From Bacteroidales bacterium (lineage in GTDB: Bacteria > Bacteroidota > Bacteroidia > Bacteroidales > UBA3824): 64,000 nt of DNA. Location: positions 39,495-103,494 of the forward strand of contig JAEDDH010000012.1 in assembly GCA_016293845.1 (NCBI GenBank), given 5' to 3'. Positions 26,247-35,073 of the stretch are shown in pieces (positions within the stretch are counted from its first letter, which is position 1; every line of letters starts with the position of its first letter). The notes below the pieces were generated by a model, which did no database searches, was not told the DNA's origin, and worked only from the letters and a program-made list of their open reading frames with translations. The position numbers and the translations under genes were made by a program.

Positions 26247-27071
26247 TTATTGTGGTTTTTGCATATATGTCATCCTGCGGACGTACTGAGTGCGCTGTGC
26301 AGGTGTAGGTATTTCTTCAAGTATTTGTGGCAGTATCGGTTCGCCGTAATATAGATTGATTGGTTTGTCGTGATATTTAAATACTTCGCCGGGCAGAAGC
26401 ACAAGCTCGTAGTTGAATTTTATCCCGAGTTTCTTGCGGATGTTGGCCACCGAATAAAAGAAACTGCTGTTTTTGGCCTCTACATACACCGGCACAATGG
26501 GCAAACCATATTGTATTGCCATGTTGATAAACTTATTTTTCCATTCCAAATCGGTGATATCGCCGTTGATACGCCTCGAAACCAATCCTGCTGGAAATGC
26601 GCAGACGTTTTCGTTTTTGTCTTCGTATAAATCTTCTATGCCTTTGAGTATCTCTGGGGTGTTGTGTCCGTAAACGTTTACGCCGCAGAACACGCTTTTG
26701 AGACTCTCGATAAAGAGCAAAAGATTGTTGACGATGGCGCGGCTGTGTCCGAAGTTTTTGCAGATTGATAGTATTACTGCCAATCCGTCAAGTCCGCCAA
26801 GGGGGTGATTGGCCACAAACATCATCCGCTCACCTTTTTCCACGTTTTCTACACCGTGCTCGATGATGTCTACATTAAAATCTTTAAAAACCGCCTCGAT
26901 AAACTCAGGACCGTCTAAATGTCCGTATAGCGACAGCACGCGGTTTATCTTATCCTGCCTAATGATGCGCTCAATTAGGCGGATAACAAACCTCGGCAGC
27001 CGATTGTTCAGCTTTGGGTTAAAATCTCTGATCACAGAGTCGATGTATATGAGTTTGTTACGGTTTTCCAA
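26247..27071 (-). CDS. glsA: GlsA-like O-acyltransferase (PlsC superfamily)
   Basis: Acyltransferase of 274 residues with the active-site phrase FVANHPLGGLDG, the variant HPxGGxD motif of this subgroup, and later FPAGLVSRR (phosphate/acceptor motif). With the next gene it should make the diacylated glycine lipids of Bacteroidales by O-acylating the N-(3-hydroxyacyl)glycine. The start is chosen as TTG at 27071 (ENRNKLIYID): a longer frame to ATG 27203 exists but crosses the promoter -7 element at 27107-27100. First gene of the long leftward envelope operon. Confidence 0.78.
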   Translation of the reverse strand: MENRNKLIYIDSVIRDFNPKLNNRLPRFVIRLIERIIRQDKINRVLSLYGHLDGPEFIEAVFKDFNVDIIEHGVENVEKGERMMFVANHPLGGLDGLAVILSICKNFGHSRAIVNNLLLFIESLKSVFCGVNVYGHNTPEILKGIEDLYEDKNENVCAFPAGLVSRRINGDITDLEWKNKFINMAIQYGLPIVPVYVEAKNSSFFYSVANIRKKLGIKFNYELVLLPGEVFKYHDKPINLYYGEPILPQILEEIPTPAQRTQYVRRMTYMQKPQ

Positions 27072-27099
27072 TATTGACGCATTATAAATATTTCGGGTG

Positions 27100-27107
27100 C
27101 AAATGTA
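27100..27107 (-). promoter_or_regulatory. -7 element of the glsA-glsB-lptFG operon
   Basis: TACATTTG on the minus strand, about 28 bases before the proposed TTG start. The -33 region is weak (CTGC). Confidence 0.55.
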
Positions 27108-27253
27108 ATAAAAATATTCTGTATTGCAGAGATTTTTTTTTTTGAAAACGGCGGGGGTGATTTCATAAAAATATAAAAAACGCAATATTGGCACCATAAT
27201 CAAAGAATTTGTAATTATGACAGCTATTTAAATTTTAATTAAAATCAAAAAAA

Positions 27254-27277
27254 AGAGACGCGCCGCGGCGCGTCTCT
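27254..27277 (-). terminator. Perfect 24-bp palindrome terminator of the acd operon
   Basis: The bases AGAGACGCGCC and their exact complement form an uninterrupted palindrome. Leftward it is followed by eight T residues then GATTTT. It lies 30 bases after the stop of the acyl-CoA dehydrogenase gene. Confidence 0.85.
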
Positions 27278-27306
27278 CCAAATCAAATATATACTATTCA
27301 AAAAAT

Positions 27307-29013
27307 CTATCTGTAATTATCCAAATCGCTTTCTTCGCCGTTGTCGATGTAGGTTTTGCGCTGTTTGTTGTCGGCGTAGGCAAGTTTGAAGAATGTATTG
27401 GCGGGTTTCTCAAACTGTTCGCCACGGAGGGCGTCGGTAAAGAGAAGGTATGATACGATGATGTTGCCAGCCATTTCTACGAGGTTGCGAGCTTGGAAAT
27501 CGAGGTAGTCTTGATTTTTGAGTTCTGTAACTTTTTCGATGGCTGCCTTGTAATCGTCGGTGAGTTCAAGAAGTTTGGCTTTCTGAGCGGCAAACTTGCC
27601 CGATTCTTCCAACATCTTGTCGTATTCTGCCATACGCTCAGCAAATACGCCTGTGGTAACGCCTTTGATAGCGGCTACCACCTGCAACTGCGATGTGCCT
27701 TCGTAGATGGTGGTGATACGTGCGTCGCGAACCATACGCTCGATGGGGAAATCTTTCATATAGCCCGAACCTCCGTGAATTTGGAGTGCATCGTAACAAA
27801 TTGAGTTACACCATTCTGACGAGAAAAGTTTCAACAGCGGGGTGTAAGCATCGGCCATTTTAGAAAAATATTTGAGGTCGTTGCGGAGTTCGGCGGGGAG
27901 AGTGCCGAGTTTTTTCTTCTCTTGGAGAAGTTTGCTCATATCTACAAAACGTGCTGTTTCGTAAAGAAGCGAACGCATACCTTTAATTTTGGCGTTCATA
28001 TTGCCAAGCAACTGGTATACAGCGGGGAACTCAATGATCGGTTTCTTAAACTGTTCGCGCTCGTGAGCATATTTGAGAGCCTCGCGATATGCTGCCTCTG
28101 AGATACCTACCGACTGTCCTCCTACTCCAAGACGTGCGCCGTACATAAGGCTCATAACGTATTTGATAAGGCCAAGACGTTCGTCGCCGATAAGTTTAGC
28201 AGGAGCATCTTTGAATACCATTTCGCAAGTGGGCGAACCGTGGATACCGAATTTGTTTTCTACACGGCGTACAATTTCGCAATGTTTGTCTTTGTCGTAA
28301 ACAAAGAGCGAAAGGCCACGTCCATCGGTTGTGCCTTCTACACTGCGGGCAAGTACCAATTGAATATCGGCATCACCGTTGGTAATAAAGCGTTTAACAC
28401 CGTTTAAGAGCCACATACCCGATTCCTCGTCGTATTTGGCTTTGAGCTGAACGGCTTGCAAGTCGGAGCCTGCATCGGGTTCGGTGAGCACCATCGAGAG
28501 AGTTGCGCCTTTGGCAAGTTTGGGAAGGTATTCTGCCTTGATTTCCTCCGAAGCAAATTCGAGGATAGTTTCGGCACAATCTTGTAATCCCCAGAAGTTG
28601 GCAAATCCGCCGTCGGCACGCGACACCATTTCACCTACCATAATGTAGGGAACGTTGGGCATATTTAAGCCGTCGTATTTGCGAGGCATTGTTATACCCC
28701 ATGCGCCGGCTTTCAACAGTGCCTGAAAATCGGCTGTGGTGTAGGGGTTGTATTTAAGATGGTCGTTTTCGATAGAGTGGCCTTCAAGGTCGTTGGCTTC
28801 GGCGTTGGGCGCAATCACGTCGGCGCAAACTTCACCGCAGATTTCCATTACCTTTTCTACCGAGTCCATAGCGTCCTCAAAATCTTTGGGGGCGTAGTCG
28901 TATTTTTGGGCGTCGGAATAGTCGTTGTCTTCTCTAAGGTCTATGATACGTTTCATCAACGGATGTCCGAGATGAAATTTAAGATCTTCGTTATCGTTAT
29001 AAAAATTTGCCAT
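27307..29013 (-). CDS. Acyl-CoA dehydrogenase
   Basis: FAD enzyme of 568 residues, larger than the classic 380-residue type and similar to long bacterial forms with a C-terminal helical extension. Seen are the FAD/substrate strand MVLTEPDAGSDLQAVQ, RFITNGDADI, the GARLGVGGQSVGISEAAYREALKYAHEREQF helix, and QIHGGSGYMKDFPIERMVRDARITTIYEGTSQLQ with the expected catalytic-loop region. It passes electrons to the electron-transfer flavoprotein encoded just upstream. Substrate is unknown; branched- or short-chain acyl-CoA from amino acid fermentation is possible. Confidence 0.95.
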   Translation of the reverse strand: MANFYNDNEDLKFHLGHPLMKRIIDLREDNDYSDAQKYDYAPKDFEDAMDSVEKVMEICGEVCADVIAPNAEANDLEGHSIENDHLKYNPYTTADFQALLKAGAWGITMPRKYDGLNMPNVPYIMVGEMVSRADGGFANFWGLQDCAETILEFASEEIKAEYLPKLAKGATLSMVLTEPDAGSDLQAVQLKAKYDEESGMWLLNGVKRFITNGDADIQLVLARSVEGTTDGRGLSLFVYDKDKHCEIVRRVENKFGIHGSPTCEMVFKDAPAKLIGDERLGLIKYVMSLMYGARLGVGGQSVGISEAAYREALKYAHEREQFKKPIIEFPAVYQLLGNMNAKIKGMRSLLYETARFVDMSKLLQEKKKLGTLPAELRNDLKYFSKMADAYTPLLKLFSSEWCNSICYDALQIHGGSGYMKDFPIERMVRDARITTIYEGTSQLQVVAAIKGVTTGVFAERMAEYDKMLEESGKFAAQKAKLLELTDDYKAAIEKVTELKNQDYLDFQARNLVEMAGNIIVSYLLFTDALRGEQFEKPANTFFKLAYADNKQRKTYIDNGEESDLDNYR

Positions 29014-29022
29014 TTTTCCTGA

Positions 29023-30075
29023 TTATTTAGAGTTTGCTTTGTAATATTTTATCATTTTGGGCAAAACGGTAGCCACGTCGCCAGTTACCACATAGTCGGC
29101 AATAGCGTTGATAGGAGCGTTTTCGTCGGTGTTGATAGATACAATTATCGACGATTCTTGCATACCTGCGCGGTGCTGTACCTGTCCGGAGATACCGCAA
29201 GCGATGTAGAGTTTGGGACGTACTGTAACGCCTGTTTGTCCAATTTGACGCTCGTGCTCGCAGAATCCTGCGTCAACGGCTGCACGGCTTGCTCCTACTT
29301 GTCCGCCAAGTACTTCGGCAAGTTCGTGGAGAAGTTGGAAATTTTCTTTGGAGCCAACGCCGTAGCCACCTGCTACAATTACAGGAGCGGATTTGAGGTT
29401 GATTTTCGATTTCTCAATATGGCGCGAGATGATTTCTACGGCAAAGTCTAAATCGGTAACAGATTTCTGCCAGTCGATTTTTTTGATTTCGCCTTTGTAG
29501 TTTTCGTCGAAGACCTCTTTTTTCATTACGCCTTCGCGAACGGTAGCAATCTGAGGACGTGCATGGAGGTTTAAGATTGTGGCAATAATGTTGCCGCCAA
29601 ATGCGGGACGTATCTGATAAAGCAAATCTTTATAAGGTGTAACAATTTGCTTGATTTCGCCATTATCTTCTTTGATGGTTTTCTTCTCTTCGTGGTCGCC
29701 GATTTCAAGACTTGTGCAGTCGGCAGTGAGTCCGCAGCGGAGAGCGCTTGCCACACGGGGAGCAAGGTCGCGACCAATGCTTGTTGCGCCAAAGAGCATA
29801 ATCTGTGGCTGCTCTTGCTTTACAAGGTCGCAGATGATTTTTTGTGTGGGAAGTGTTTGATAGGGAGCAAGTTTACGGTCGTCGGCCACGTGGATAACGT
29901 CAACACCGTATTTAAAAATCTGTCGTCCTATATTATAAAGGTTGTAATCTACGGCAATGGCTTCGAGTTTGCAGCCAAGTGTCTGTGCGAGTTTTTTGCC
30001 TTTTGAAAGCAGTTCGAGGCTGACGTCTGCCACAACGCCGTTCTCTGTTTCGCAAAATACAAATAAGTTGTTCAT
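29023..30075 (-). CDS. etfA: Electron transfer flavoprotein, alpha subunit
   Basis: Protein of 350 residues. The C-terminal FAD domain has the signature region VIVAGGYGVGSKENFQLLHELAEVLGGQVGASRAAVDAGF, then QIGQTGVTVRPKLYIACGISGQVQHRAGM and INTDENAPIN. The N-terminal half is the usual nucleotide-fold domain. It takes electrons from the acyl-CoA dehydrogenase or exchanges them with NADH and ferredoxin in bifurcating versions; which applies here cannot be decided by eye. Lies six bases after etfB. Confidence 0.96.
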   Translation of the reverse strand: MNNLFVFCETENGVVADVSLELLSKGKKLAQTLGCKLEAIAVDYNLYNIGRQIFKYGVDVIHVADDRKLAPYQTLPTQKIICDLVKQEQPQIMLFGATSIGRDLAPRVASALRCGLTADCTSLEIGDHEEKKTIKEDNGEIKQIVTPYKDLLYQIRPAFGGNIIATILNLHARPQIATVREGVMKKEVFDENYKGEIKKIDWQKSVTDLDFAVEIISRHIEKSKINLKSAPVIVAGGYGVGSKENFQLLHELAEVLGGQVGASRAAVDAGFCEHERQIGQTGVTVRPKLYIACGISGQVQHRAGMQESSIIVSINTDENAPINAIADYVVTGDVATVLPKMIKYYKANSK

Positions 30076-30081
30076 TTCGTA

Positions 30082-30894
30082 TTATCCAAGAATGTGGTTA
30101 GACAATAAATCTTTAATTAAACCGTCGATGTCGGCATCCGAATCAGTGAGTTTCTTAGATTCTTTGGCCTGCAACACTACGGCGTCGATTTTCTTAACTG
30201 TGGTGGGCGAACCTGCCTTTCCTACTTTGTCGTCTTCTACTTTGATGTCGTCGGCGCTCCAAGTGGTAATTTTTGATTCGTCGTTTTTGTTTTTCATATA
30301 GAATTTGGCGTTGCGTGTGCGGCAGGGTGCAGCCGAGCCGTGTACTGTAATAAGCACTGGGAAGGGTGCTTTAACGGTTTCAACGCCAGATTCCAAACGA
30401 CGGCGTATTGTGATGGAACTTTCCGAAATGTTTTCGATTTCTTCGGCGTAGGTAACTTGCGGAATACCGAGTTTTTCGGCAGCCTGAGGTCCTACTTGTG
30501 CTGTGTCGCCGTCGATAGCCTGACGTCCGCAGAGCACCATATCGTAGTTGCCTACGTTTTTGATTGCCTGTGCAATAGCGTAGCTTGTAGCAAGGGTATC
30601 CGAACCACCAAGTTTACGGTCGGTGAGGAGTATACCTTTGTCGGCACCGCGGTAAAGTCCTTCTTGAAGCACTTCGGCAGCCTTTGGCAAACCCATAGTG
30701 AGCACGGTAATCTGAGTTTCGGGATATTGGTCTTTGATTCTGAGAGCCTGCTCGAGGGCGTTCATGTCCTCGGGATTTATGATAGCGGGCAGGGCGGCGC
30801 GGTTCATAGTGCCGTCTTCCTTCATGGCGTCTTTGCCCACATTGTGCGTGTCGGGCACTTGCTTGGCAAGGACAATAATTTTAAATCCTTTCAT
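30082..30894 (-). CDS. etfB: Electron transfer flavoprotein, beta subunit
   Basis: Protein of 270 residues with the EtfB pattern: IIVLAKQVPDT at the start, then NPEDMNALEQALRIKD, VLCGRQAIDGDTAQVGPQ and the C-terminal signature around ETVKAPFPVLITVHGSA. It pairs with EtfA to bind FAD and a second nucleotide. First gene of a three-gene operon etfB-etfA-acyl-CoA dehydrogenase. Confidence 0.96.
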   Translation of the reverse strand: MKGFKIIVLAKQVPDTHNVGKDAMKEDGTMNRAALPAIINPEDMNALEQALRIKDQYPETQITVLTMGLPKAAEVLQEGLYRGADKGILLTDRKLGGSDTLATSYAIAQAIKNVGNYDMVLCGRQAIDGDTAQVGPQAAEKLGIPQVTYAEEIENISESSITIRRRLESGVETVKAPFPVLITVHGSAAPCRTRNAKFYMKNKNDESKITTWSADDIKVEDDKVGKAGSPTTVKKIDAVVLQAKESKKLTDSDADIDGLIKDLLSNHILG

Positions 30895-31750
30895 TGTATT
30901 ATGTTTTTGTAAAAAATATTTTGCCGCAATATTAATAAAAATCGGTTATTTAAAAAAAATAAATTGTTTTTTTTATGATGTCGCCGTAGTGGGGGCTACT
31001 ATATTGCTGATACCCTCGAATAACATCTACACTGTGTGGCTCGATGTCTGGGGTTACAGATATACCGTCTTCCAGGCGGGTTATAACTACAATATGTTAT
31101 CTGTAATAATTTATACTATCATAACATATCATATAATTTGCTATAATATAACATTCCAACTATTAAATAATATACATTTATAACAAATCAATCTATCATT
31201 TATAATCAAAGTAATCAATTGAGGGGCTGAGGGGTGGCTTGGTACGTGTGAGAATAGATGGTTTGGGGGATGAGGTGGGGCTTTGGGGGTGATGGAGTTG
31301 TGTTTTGGATGCTGAATTTTGGATTTTGATGTGTCGGAGTGTTGGTTTTGGGGGGAGATGAGGTGGTTTGATATTGGTGAGTAGATGATGCGGAGGGTGA
31401 AGTGGTGCTTTTTGAGGGTTTGATGTGGTGATGCGGCGCACCATATTGCCACATAGAGGCGTGGGGTTTGATTGTGGAGGGCTAAAATTCTGATTTTGAT
31501 ATGTTTAAAGCCGTTGATGCGATGGTGAAACAGCTATTTAATATCGTCGAAAGGGGTATGAGAGTGGCTCAACCGATGTGTTTGATATTATTAAATTCAC
31601 AATTTGTATGTTATAAAATACATAAATTATATTATTAACGATTAATAATATCAATAATAATCATTTATAATATTTAAAGTCTTAATTTTGAAGGCTGAAA
31701 AGTCAATTCTACATCATTAATATTATATCATCTAAAAATACGTTACATAG
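30895..31750. other. Gene-poor intergenic region with strand-biased G runs
   Basis: About 850 bases without a supported gene. Bases 30980-31100 are richer in GC than the surroundings and open for about 50 codons in one forward frame, with no start or family. Bases 31223-31355 hold six runs of four to six G on the plus strand (31223, 31231, 31265, 31277, 31285, 31350). The complementary strand is open in three frames purely because of this C-rich, Pro/His/Ser-coding bias. The rest is very AT-rich. Confidence 0.6.
31683..31690 (+). promoter_or_regulatory. -7 element before the frameshifted gene
   Basis: TAATTTTG, 60 bases before the ATG at 31751. No convincing -33 partner. Confidence 0.4.
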
Positions 31751-32499
31751 ATGACAAAAAACCAATCTAACACCGAACCCGCCGAAATAATAGTTTTGGG
31801 CGAGGCTGTAGTTTCAAAATTTACTTCGTCGGCCACCCTCGTGTCGCTTGTTTATCAGCTTTACACCAAGAAGGGAAGCGCCGCCACCACCGACCTCCGC
31901 GATATGCTCGACGAGCTCAATGCGCTTGCCACCGTGCTCAAGGAAACTTCGATTAAGGAGCGCGCCAATGTGGTTACTAAGTATACCGACGAGCTGATGG
32001 AAAAGATGAAAAACGCTACAAATCGCTCCTCGGAGCTATTCAGTTTGGCTTGGGTAGCGGCGATGCTCAGCTTGAATCGGCTGCCAAGACTCTCGCTCCC
32101 AAAACTCCGCCTATCACCAAGATTTTTACAGGCAAAAATTCTTTTGTTCAACTGCTCAAACGCCAGATTGCAGTTTTTAAAACTATCGACGCCGCCGTGT
32201 TCGACACTCTCCACTGCAAAAACTGCGTGGCTGAGTTTGAGGCTATGGAAGATGATTTTGAAACAAATTTTTCTACCACAGTAGACAAAAAGGTTGACAC
32301 TATTGGCACAGTGACGGCGTGTTTTCGCAGATTAAAAGACTGCTATGCCGATATGATTACCGCCTTGCGCAATGCCCAAGGTCCTAAAAAAGGTGCTGAA
32401 AACAAGCTTGTACGCGAATTTAACCAGATATTTGCCGATTATAGCGCCATTCAAAAACAGAAAGCTACGCTCAAAGCCGCCAAAAAGGAGAAGGAATAG
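31751..32499 (+). pseudogene. Frameshifted gene for an unknown helical protein
   Basis: Two frames join into one helix-rich protein of about 249 residues. The first (MTKNQSNTEPAEIIV...TDELMEKMK) runs from 31751; the second continues RYKSLLGAIQFGLGSGDAQLESAAK and ends at 32499 in a lysine-rich tail. The switch falls on an A5 tract at 32009-32013: one extra A restores a continuous frame. Codon use and amino acid make-up agree on both sides, and after the tract the first frame becomes serine/leucine-rich junk. It may be a true loss, a phase-variable tract or a sequencing error. No family is recognised. Confidence 0.7.
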
Positions 32500-32507
32500 C
32501 TATTTTT

Positions 32508-32539
32508 TTTGCATTTTACAAAACTGTTTTGTAGTTTTG
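32508..32539 (+). promoter_or_regulatory. Promoter with embedded palindrome for the Rpn-like gene
   Basis: TTTG (32508-32511), 20 bases, then TAGTTTTG (32532-32539). Between and touching the -7 element lies ACAAAACTGTTTTGT (32518-32532), a perfect 15-base inverted repeat around a central T. It is well placed for a repressor operator. Confidence 0.65.
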
Positions 32540-32558
32540 CAGTATTATAATATAAATA

Positions 32559-33512
32559 ATGGACGAAGAAGAAAAACTCAACAAAGAATCCCAGCCTGCG
32601 GTGTTTATTGATTTAACCACCGACTTTGGTTTTAAACGCATATTCGAGCGCAAGGAGTTTATGATTCCGTTTCTTAACGACCTTTTATCAACATATAATA
32701 AGGAAGGCGTTATTACAGATATAACATATCTCAACACAGAGAACCTTGGCGAAGTAAGCAAAGATAAACGAATAGTGTTTGACCTAAAATGCAAAACACA
32801 AGACGGTGATATTATTTTAGTAGAGATGCAGAAACGCGACCAAGAGTATTTCGACGACCGCGTTATCTATTATATGAACCGCAACGTGGCAATGCAAGGC
32901 GAACTTGGCGACGACCTTTGGAAGTTTGGTATAAAAAAAGTCTACGGCGTGTTTTTGATGGACTTTAACGAAAAACGTCAGCTCGATAACAAAGCTGTCC
33001 GTCACTGTGGACTTTACGATTACACCAACCAATGCCCCTATTCCTATAAACAGGAATTTTGGCTTGTAAACCTTCCACAATTTCGCCGTTACACCAAAGC
33101 AGACTGCAAAACAAACTTAGACAAATGGTTATATATAATTTCAAATATTAAAAATATGGAAACTATGCCTTTTACAATGGAAATGCCGGTATTTAAAGGA
33201 CTTAAAACCGCTGCCGAAATAGCCAATATGACCCGCAACGAACGTGAGAGTTACATATTGGAATACGATGCCTATCGCACCAGTCTTGCGGCATGGGATT
33301 ATGCTATTAAAGAAGGTCGGGCAAAGGGATTACAAGAAGGCCGAGCAGAAGGTCGAGCAGAAGGTCGAGCAGAAGGTCGAGCAGAAGGTCGAGCAGAAGG
33401 CGAGCACAACGCCAACCTTGCTACAGCACGAAAAATGTTGTCAAAGGGGTTCTCTGTTGATAGTATAGCAGACATCACCGGTCTTTCCCCATCTGAAATA
33501 GCTTCGCTATAA
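32559..33512 (+). CDS. Rpn family PD-(D/E)XK nuclease/putative transposase
   Basis: Protein of 317 residues of the PDDEXK_2 group. The N-terminal DLTTDFGFKRIF phrase and the catalytic core IVFDLKCKTQDGDIILVEMQKR (D, then ExQ/K) are the family's nuclease residues. The middle part ends in a helical segment. A tract of five EGRA repeats (about residues 260-282) then leads into a C-terminal helix-turn-helix-like tail with SVDSIADITGLSPSEIASL. Rpn proteins promote RecA-independent recombination and are often multicopy. It has its own promoter. Confidence 0.87.
   Translation: MDEEEKLNKESQPAVFIDLTTDFGFKRIFERKEFMIPFLNDLLSTYNKEGVITDITYLNTENLGEVSKDKRIVFDLKCKTQDGDIILVEMQKRDQEYFDDRVIYYMNRNVAMQGELGDDLWKFGIKKVYGVFLMDFNEKRQLDNKAVRHCGLYDYTNQCPYSYKQEFWLVNLPQFRRYTKADCKTNLDKWLYIISNIKNMETMPFTMEMPVFKGLKTAAEIANMTRNERESYILEYDAYRTSLAAWDYAIKEGRAKGLQEGRAEGRAEGRAEGRAEGRAEGEHNANLATARKMLSKGFSVDSIADITGLSPSEIASL
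33336..33405 (+). repeat. 12-bp tandem repeat inside the Rpn-like gene
   Basis: Five units of GAAGGTCGAGCA (first with one change, GAAGGCCGAGCA) plus a partial sixth, coding EGRA. The unit is a multiple of three, so copy-number change keeps the frame and only alters linker length. Confidence 0.9.
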
Positions 33513-33561
33513 ATCATCAACAAACTTTACTACGTAATTTACGTAAACGCGCCGGTTTTGT

Positions 33562-33592
33562 GTTGCATGTTTAATAAATGTGCGTAATTTTG
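33562..33592 (+). promoter_or_regulatory. Promoter for glutamate dehydrogenase
   Basis: TGTTGC (33562-33567) and TAATTTTG (33585-33592) with about 19-20 bases between TTG and TA. Expected start near 33598, 46 bases before the ATG. Confidence 0.6.
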
Positions 33593-33643
33593 ACCCGCAA
33601 AAACAAAATACAGAATTACAAACACATTATAATAATAACGACT

Positions 33644-34999
33644 ATGTCTGATATTTCTAATGTTGAAGTCAACGACTTCATGGCGAAAGTTATCGCAAGA
33701 AACCCCGGCGAAACCGAGTTTCACCAGGCTGTTAAAGAAGTAGTAGAGTCTCTTATGGAGTACATCGACGAAAACCCCAAGTACAAAAAGGGTAAAATTC
33801 TCGAGCGTATGGTAGAGCCCGAACGCGTAATCATTTTCCGTGTTCCTTGGGTAGACGACAAAGGCGAAATCCAAATCAACCGCGGTTTCCGTGTTCAGAT
33901 GAACTCTGCTATCGGACCTTACAAAGGCGGTCTTCGTCTTCACCCCACCGTTAACCTCGGTATCCTCAAATTCTTGGCTTTCGAGCAAGTATTCAAAAAC
34001 TCTCTTACCACATTGCCTATGGGCGGCGGTAAAGGTGGCTCAGACTTCGACCCAAAAGGAAAATCTGACAACGAAGTTATGCGTTTCTGCCAGAGCTTTA
34101 TGACAGAACTTTCTAAACATATCGGTGCCGACACCGACGTTCCCGCTGGTGATATAGGTGTAGGTGGCCGCGAAATTGGTTACCTCTTTGGTCAATACAA
34201 ACGTTTGCGCAACGAATTTACCGGCGTTCTTACTGGTAAAGGTCTTGGCTGGGGTGGTTCTTTGATCCGTCCTGAGGCTACTGGCTACGGCGTTGTTTAC
34301 TTTGCTCAAGAAATGCTCGCTACCAAAGGCGACTCTATCAAAGGTAAAACAGTTTGTATCTCTGGTTCGGGCAACGTAGCTCAATACGCTGTTCAAAAAT
34401 GTATCCAACTTGGTGCTAAGGTTGTTACAATGTCTGATTCTAACGGTTCGATCTACGACAAAGACGGTATCACCGAAGAAAAACTCAACTGGATTCTCGA
34501 ACTCAAAAACGTTCGTCGCGGACGTATCAAAGAATATGCCGACAACTTCCCCGGTGTTGAATACATGGAAGGTCAGCGTCCATGGAACATCAAATGCGAT
34601 ATAGCTCTCCCCTGCGCTACTCAAAACGAGGTTAACGGCGAAAACGCTGCCGCTCTTGTTAAAAACGGCGTAATCTGCGTGGCCGAAGGTGCTAACATGC
34701 CTTCTCTTCCTGAGGCTATCGAAATCTTCCAGAATGCTAAAATCCTTTACGCTCCTGGTAAAGCTTCTAACGCCGGTGGTGTTTCGGTATCTGGTTTGGA
34801 AATGTCGCAAAACTCTGAGCGTCTCTCTTGGACAAGCGAAGAGGTTGACAAGAAACTCCATCAGATTATGATTAACATCCACAAAACCTGTGTTCAATAC
34901 GGCACCGAAAATGACGGATACATCAACTACGTTAAAGGTGCTAACATCGGTGGTTTTGTAAAAGTTGCCGACGCTATGCTTGCTCACGGTATTGTATAA
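33644..34999 (+). CDS. gdhA: Glutamate dehydrogenase (hexameric, likely NADP-type)
   Basis: Enzyme of 451 residues, the usual length for the hexameric GDH-I type. The substrate lysine motif LPMGGGKGGSDFDPKGKSDNEV is complete. The Rossmann domain shows SGSGNVAQYA, and the C terminus has the usual GANIGGFVKVADAMLAHG. It interconverts glutamate with 2-oxoglutarate and ammonia, the main ammonia assimilation route in Bacteroidales. ATG at 33644 is chosen because an upstream ATG at 33578 lies in the promoter. Codon use is strongly optimised (few rare codons), as for an abundant protein. Confidence 0.97.
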   Translation: MSDISNVEVNDFMAKVIARNPGETEFHQAVKEVVESLMEYIDENPKYKKGKILERMVEPERVIIFRVPWVDDKGEIQINRGFRVQMNSAIGPYKGGLRLHPTVNLGILKFLAFEQVFKNSLTTLPMGGGKGGSDFDPKGKSDNEVMRFCQSFMTELSKHIGADTDVPAGDIGVGGREIGYLFGQYKRLRNEFTGVLTGKGLGWGGSLIRPEATGYGVVYFAQEMLATKGDSIKGKTVCISGSGNVAQYAVQKCIQLGAKVVTMSDSNGSIYDKDGITEEKLNWILELKNVRRGRIKEYADNFPGVEYMEGQRPWNIKCDIALPCATQNEVNGENAAALVKNGVICVAEGANMPSLPEAIEIFQNAKILYAPGKASNAGGVSVSGLEMSQNSERLSWTSEEVDKKLHQIMINIHKTCVQYGTENDGYINYVKGANIGGFVKVADAMLAHGIV

Positions 35000-35018
35000 C
35001 GATTACATAGTATATTTT

Positions 35019-35056
35019 AAAAAAGACCGTCTCAATGCGAGGCGGTCTTTTTTTTT
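35019..35056 (+). terminator. Intrinsic terminator after gdhA
   Basis: AAAAGACCGTCTC and GAGGCGGTCTTTT form a long stem around AATGC, with nine T residues at the end. Confidence 0.9.
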
Positions 35057-35058
35057 AG

Positions 35059-35066
35059 TATCTTTG
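35059..35066 (+). promoter_or_regulatory. -7 element abutting a start codon
   Basis: TATCTTTG ends seven bases before the ATG at 35074, so the transcript may start at or within a few bases of the start codon. Confidence 0.5.
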
Positions 35067-35073
35067 CAGCGCG

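Noticed and set aside
31141..31454. Three minus-strand frames rich in Pro, His and Ser
   Set aside because: All three frames are open at once owing to the C-rich strand bias, which is not expected of a real gene.
32005..32020. Programmed -1 frameshift in the unknown gene
   Set aside because: The G AAA AAC context does not fit a good X XXY YYZ slippery site in the reading frame, and no downstream stem is evident; a lost A is simpler.
34040..34987. Long 315-codon minus-strand frame opposite gdhA
   Set aside because: Shadow of a highly expressed, codon-biased gene; no family features.
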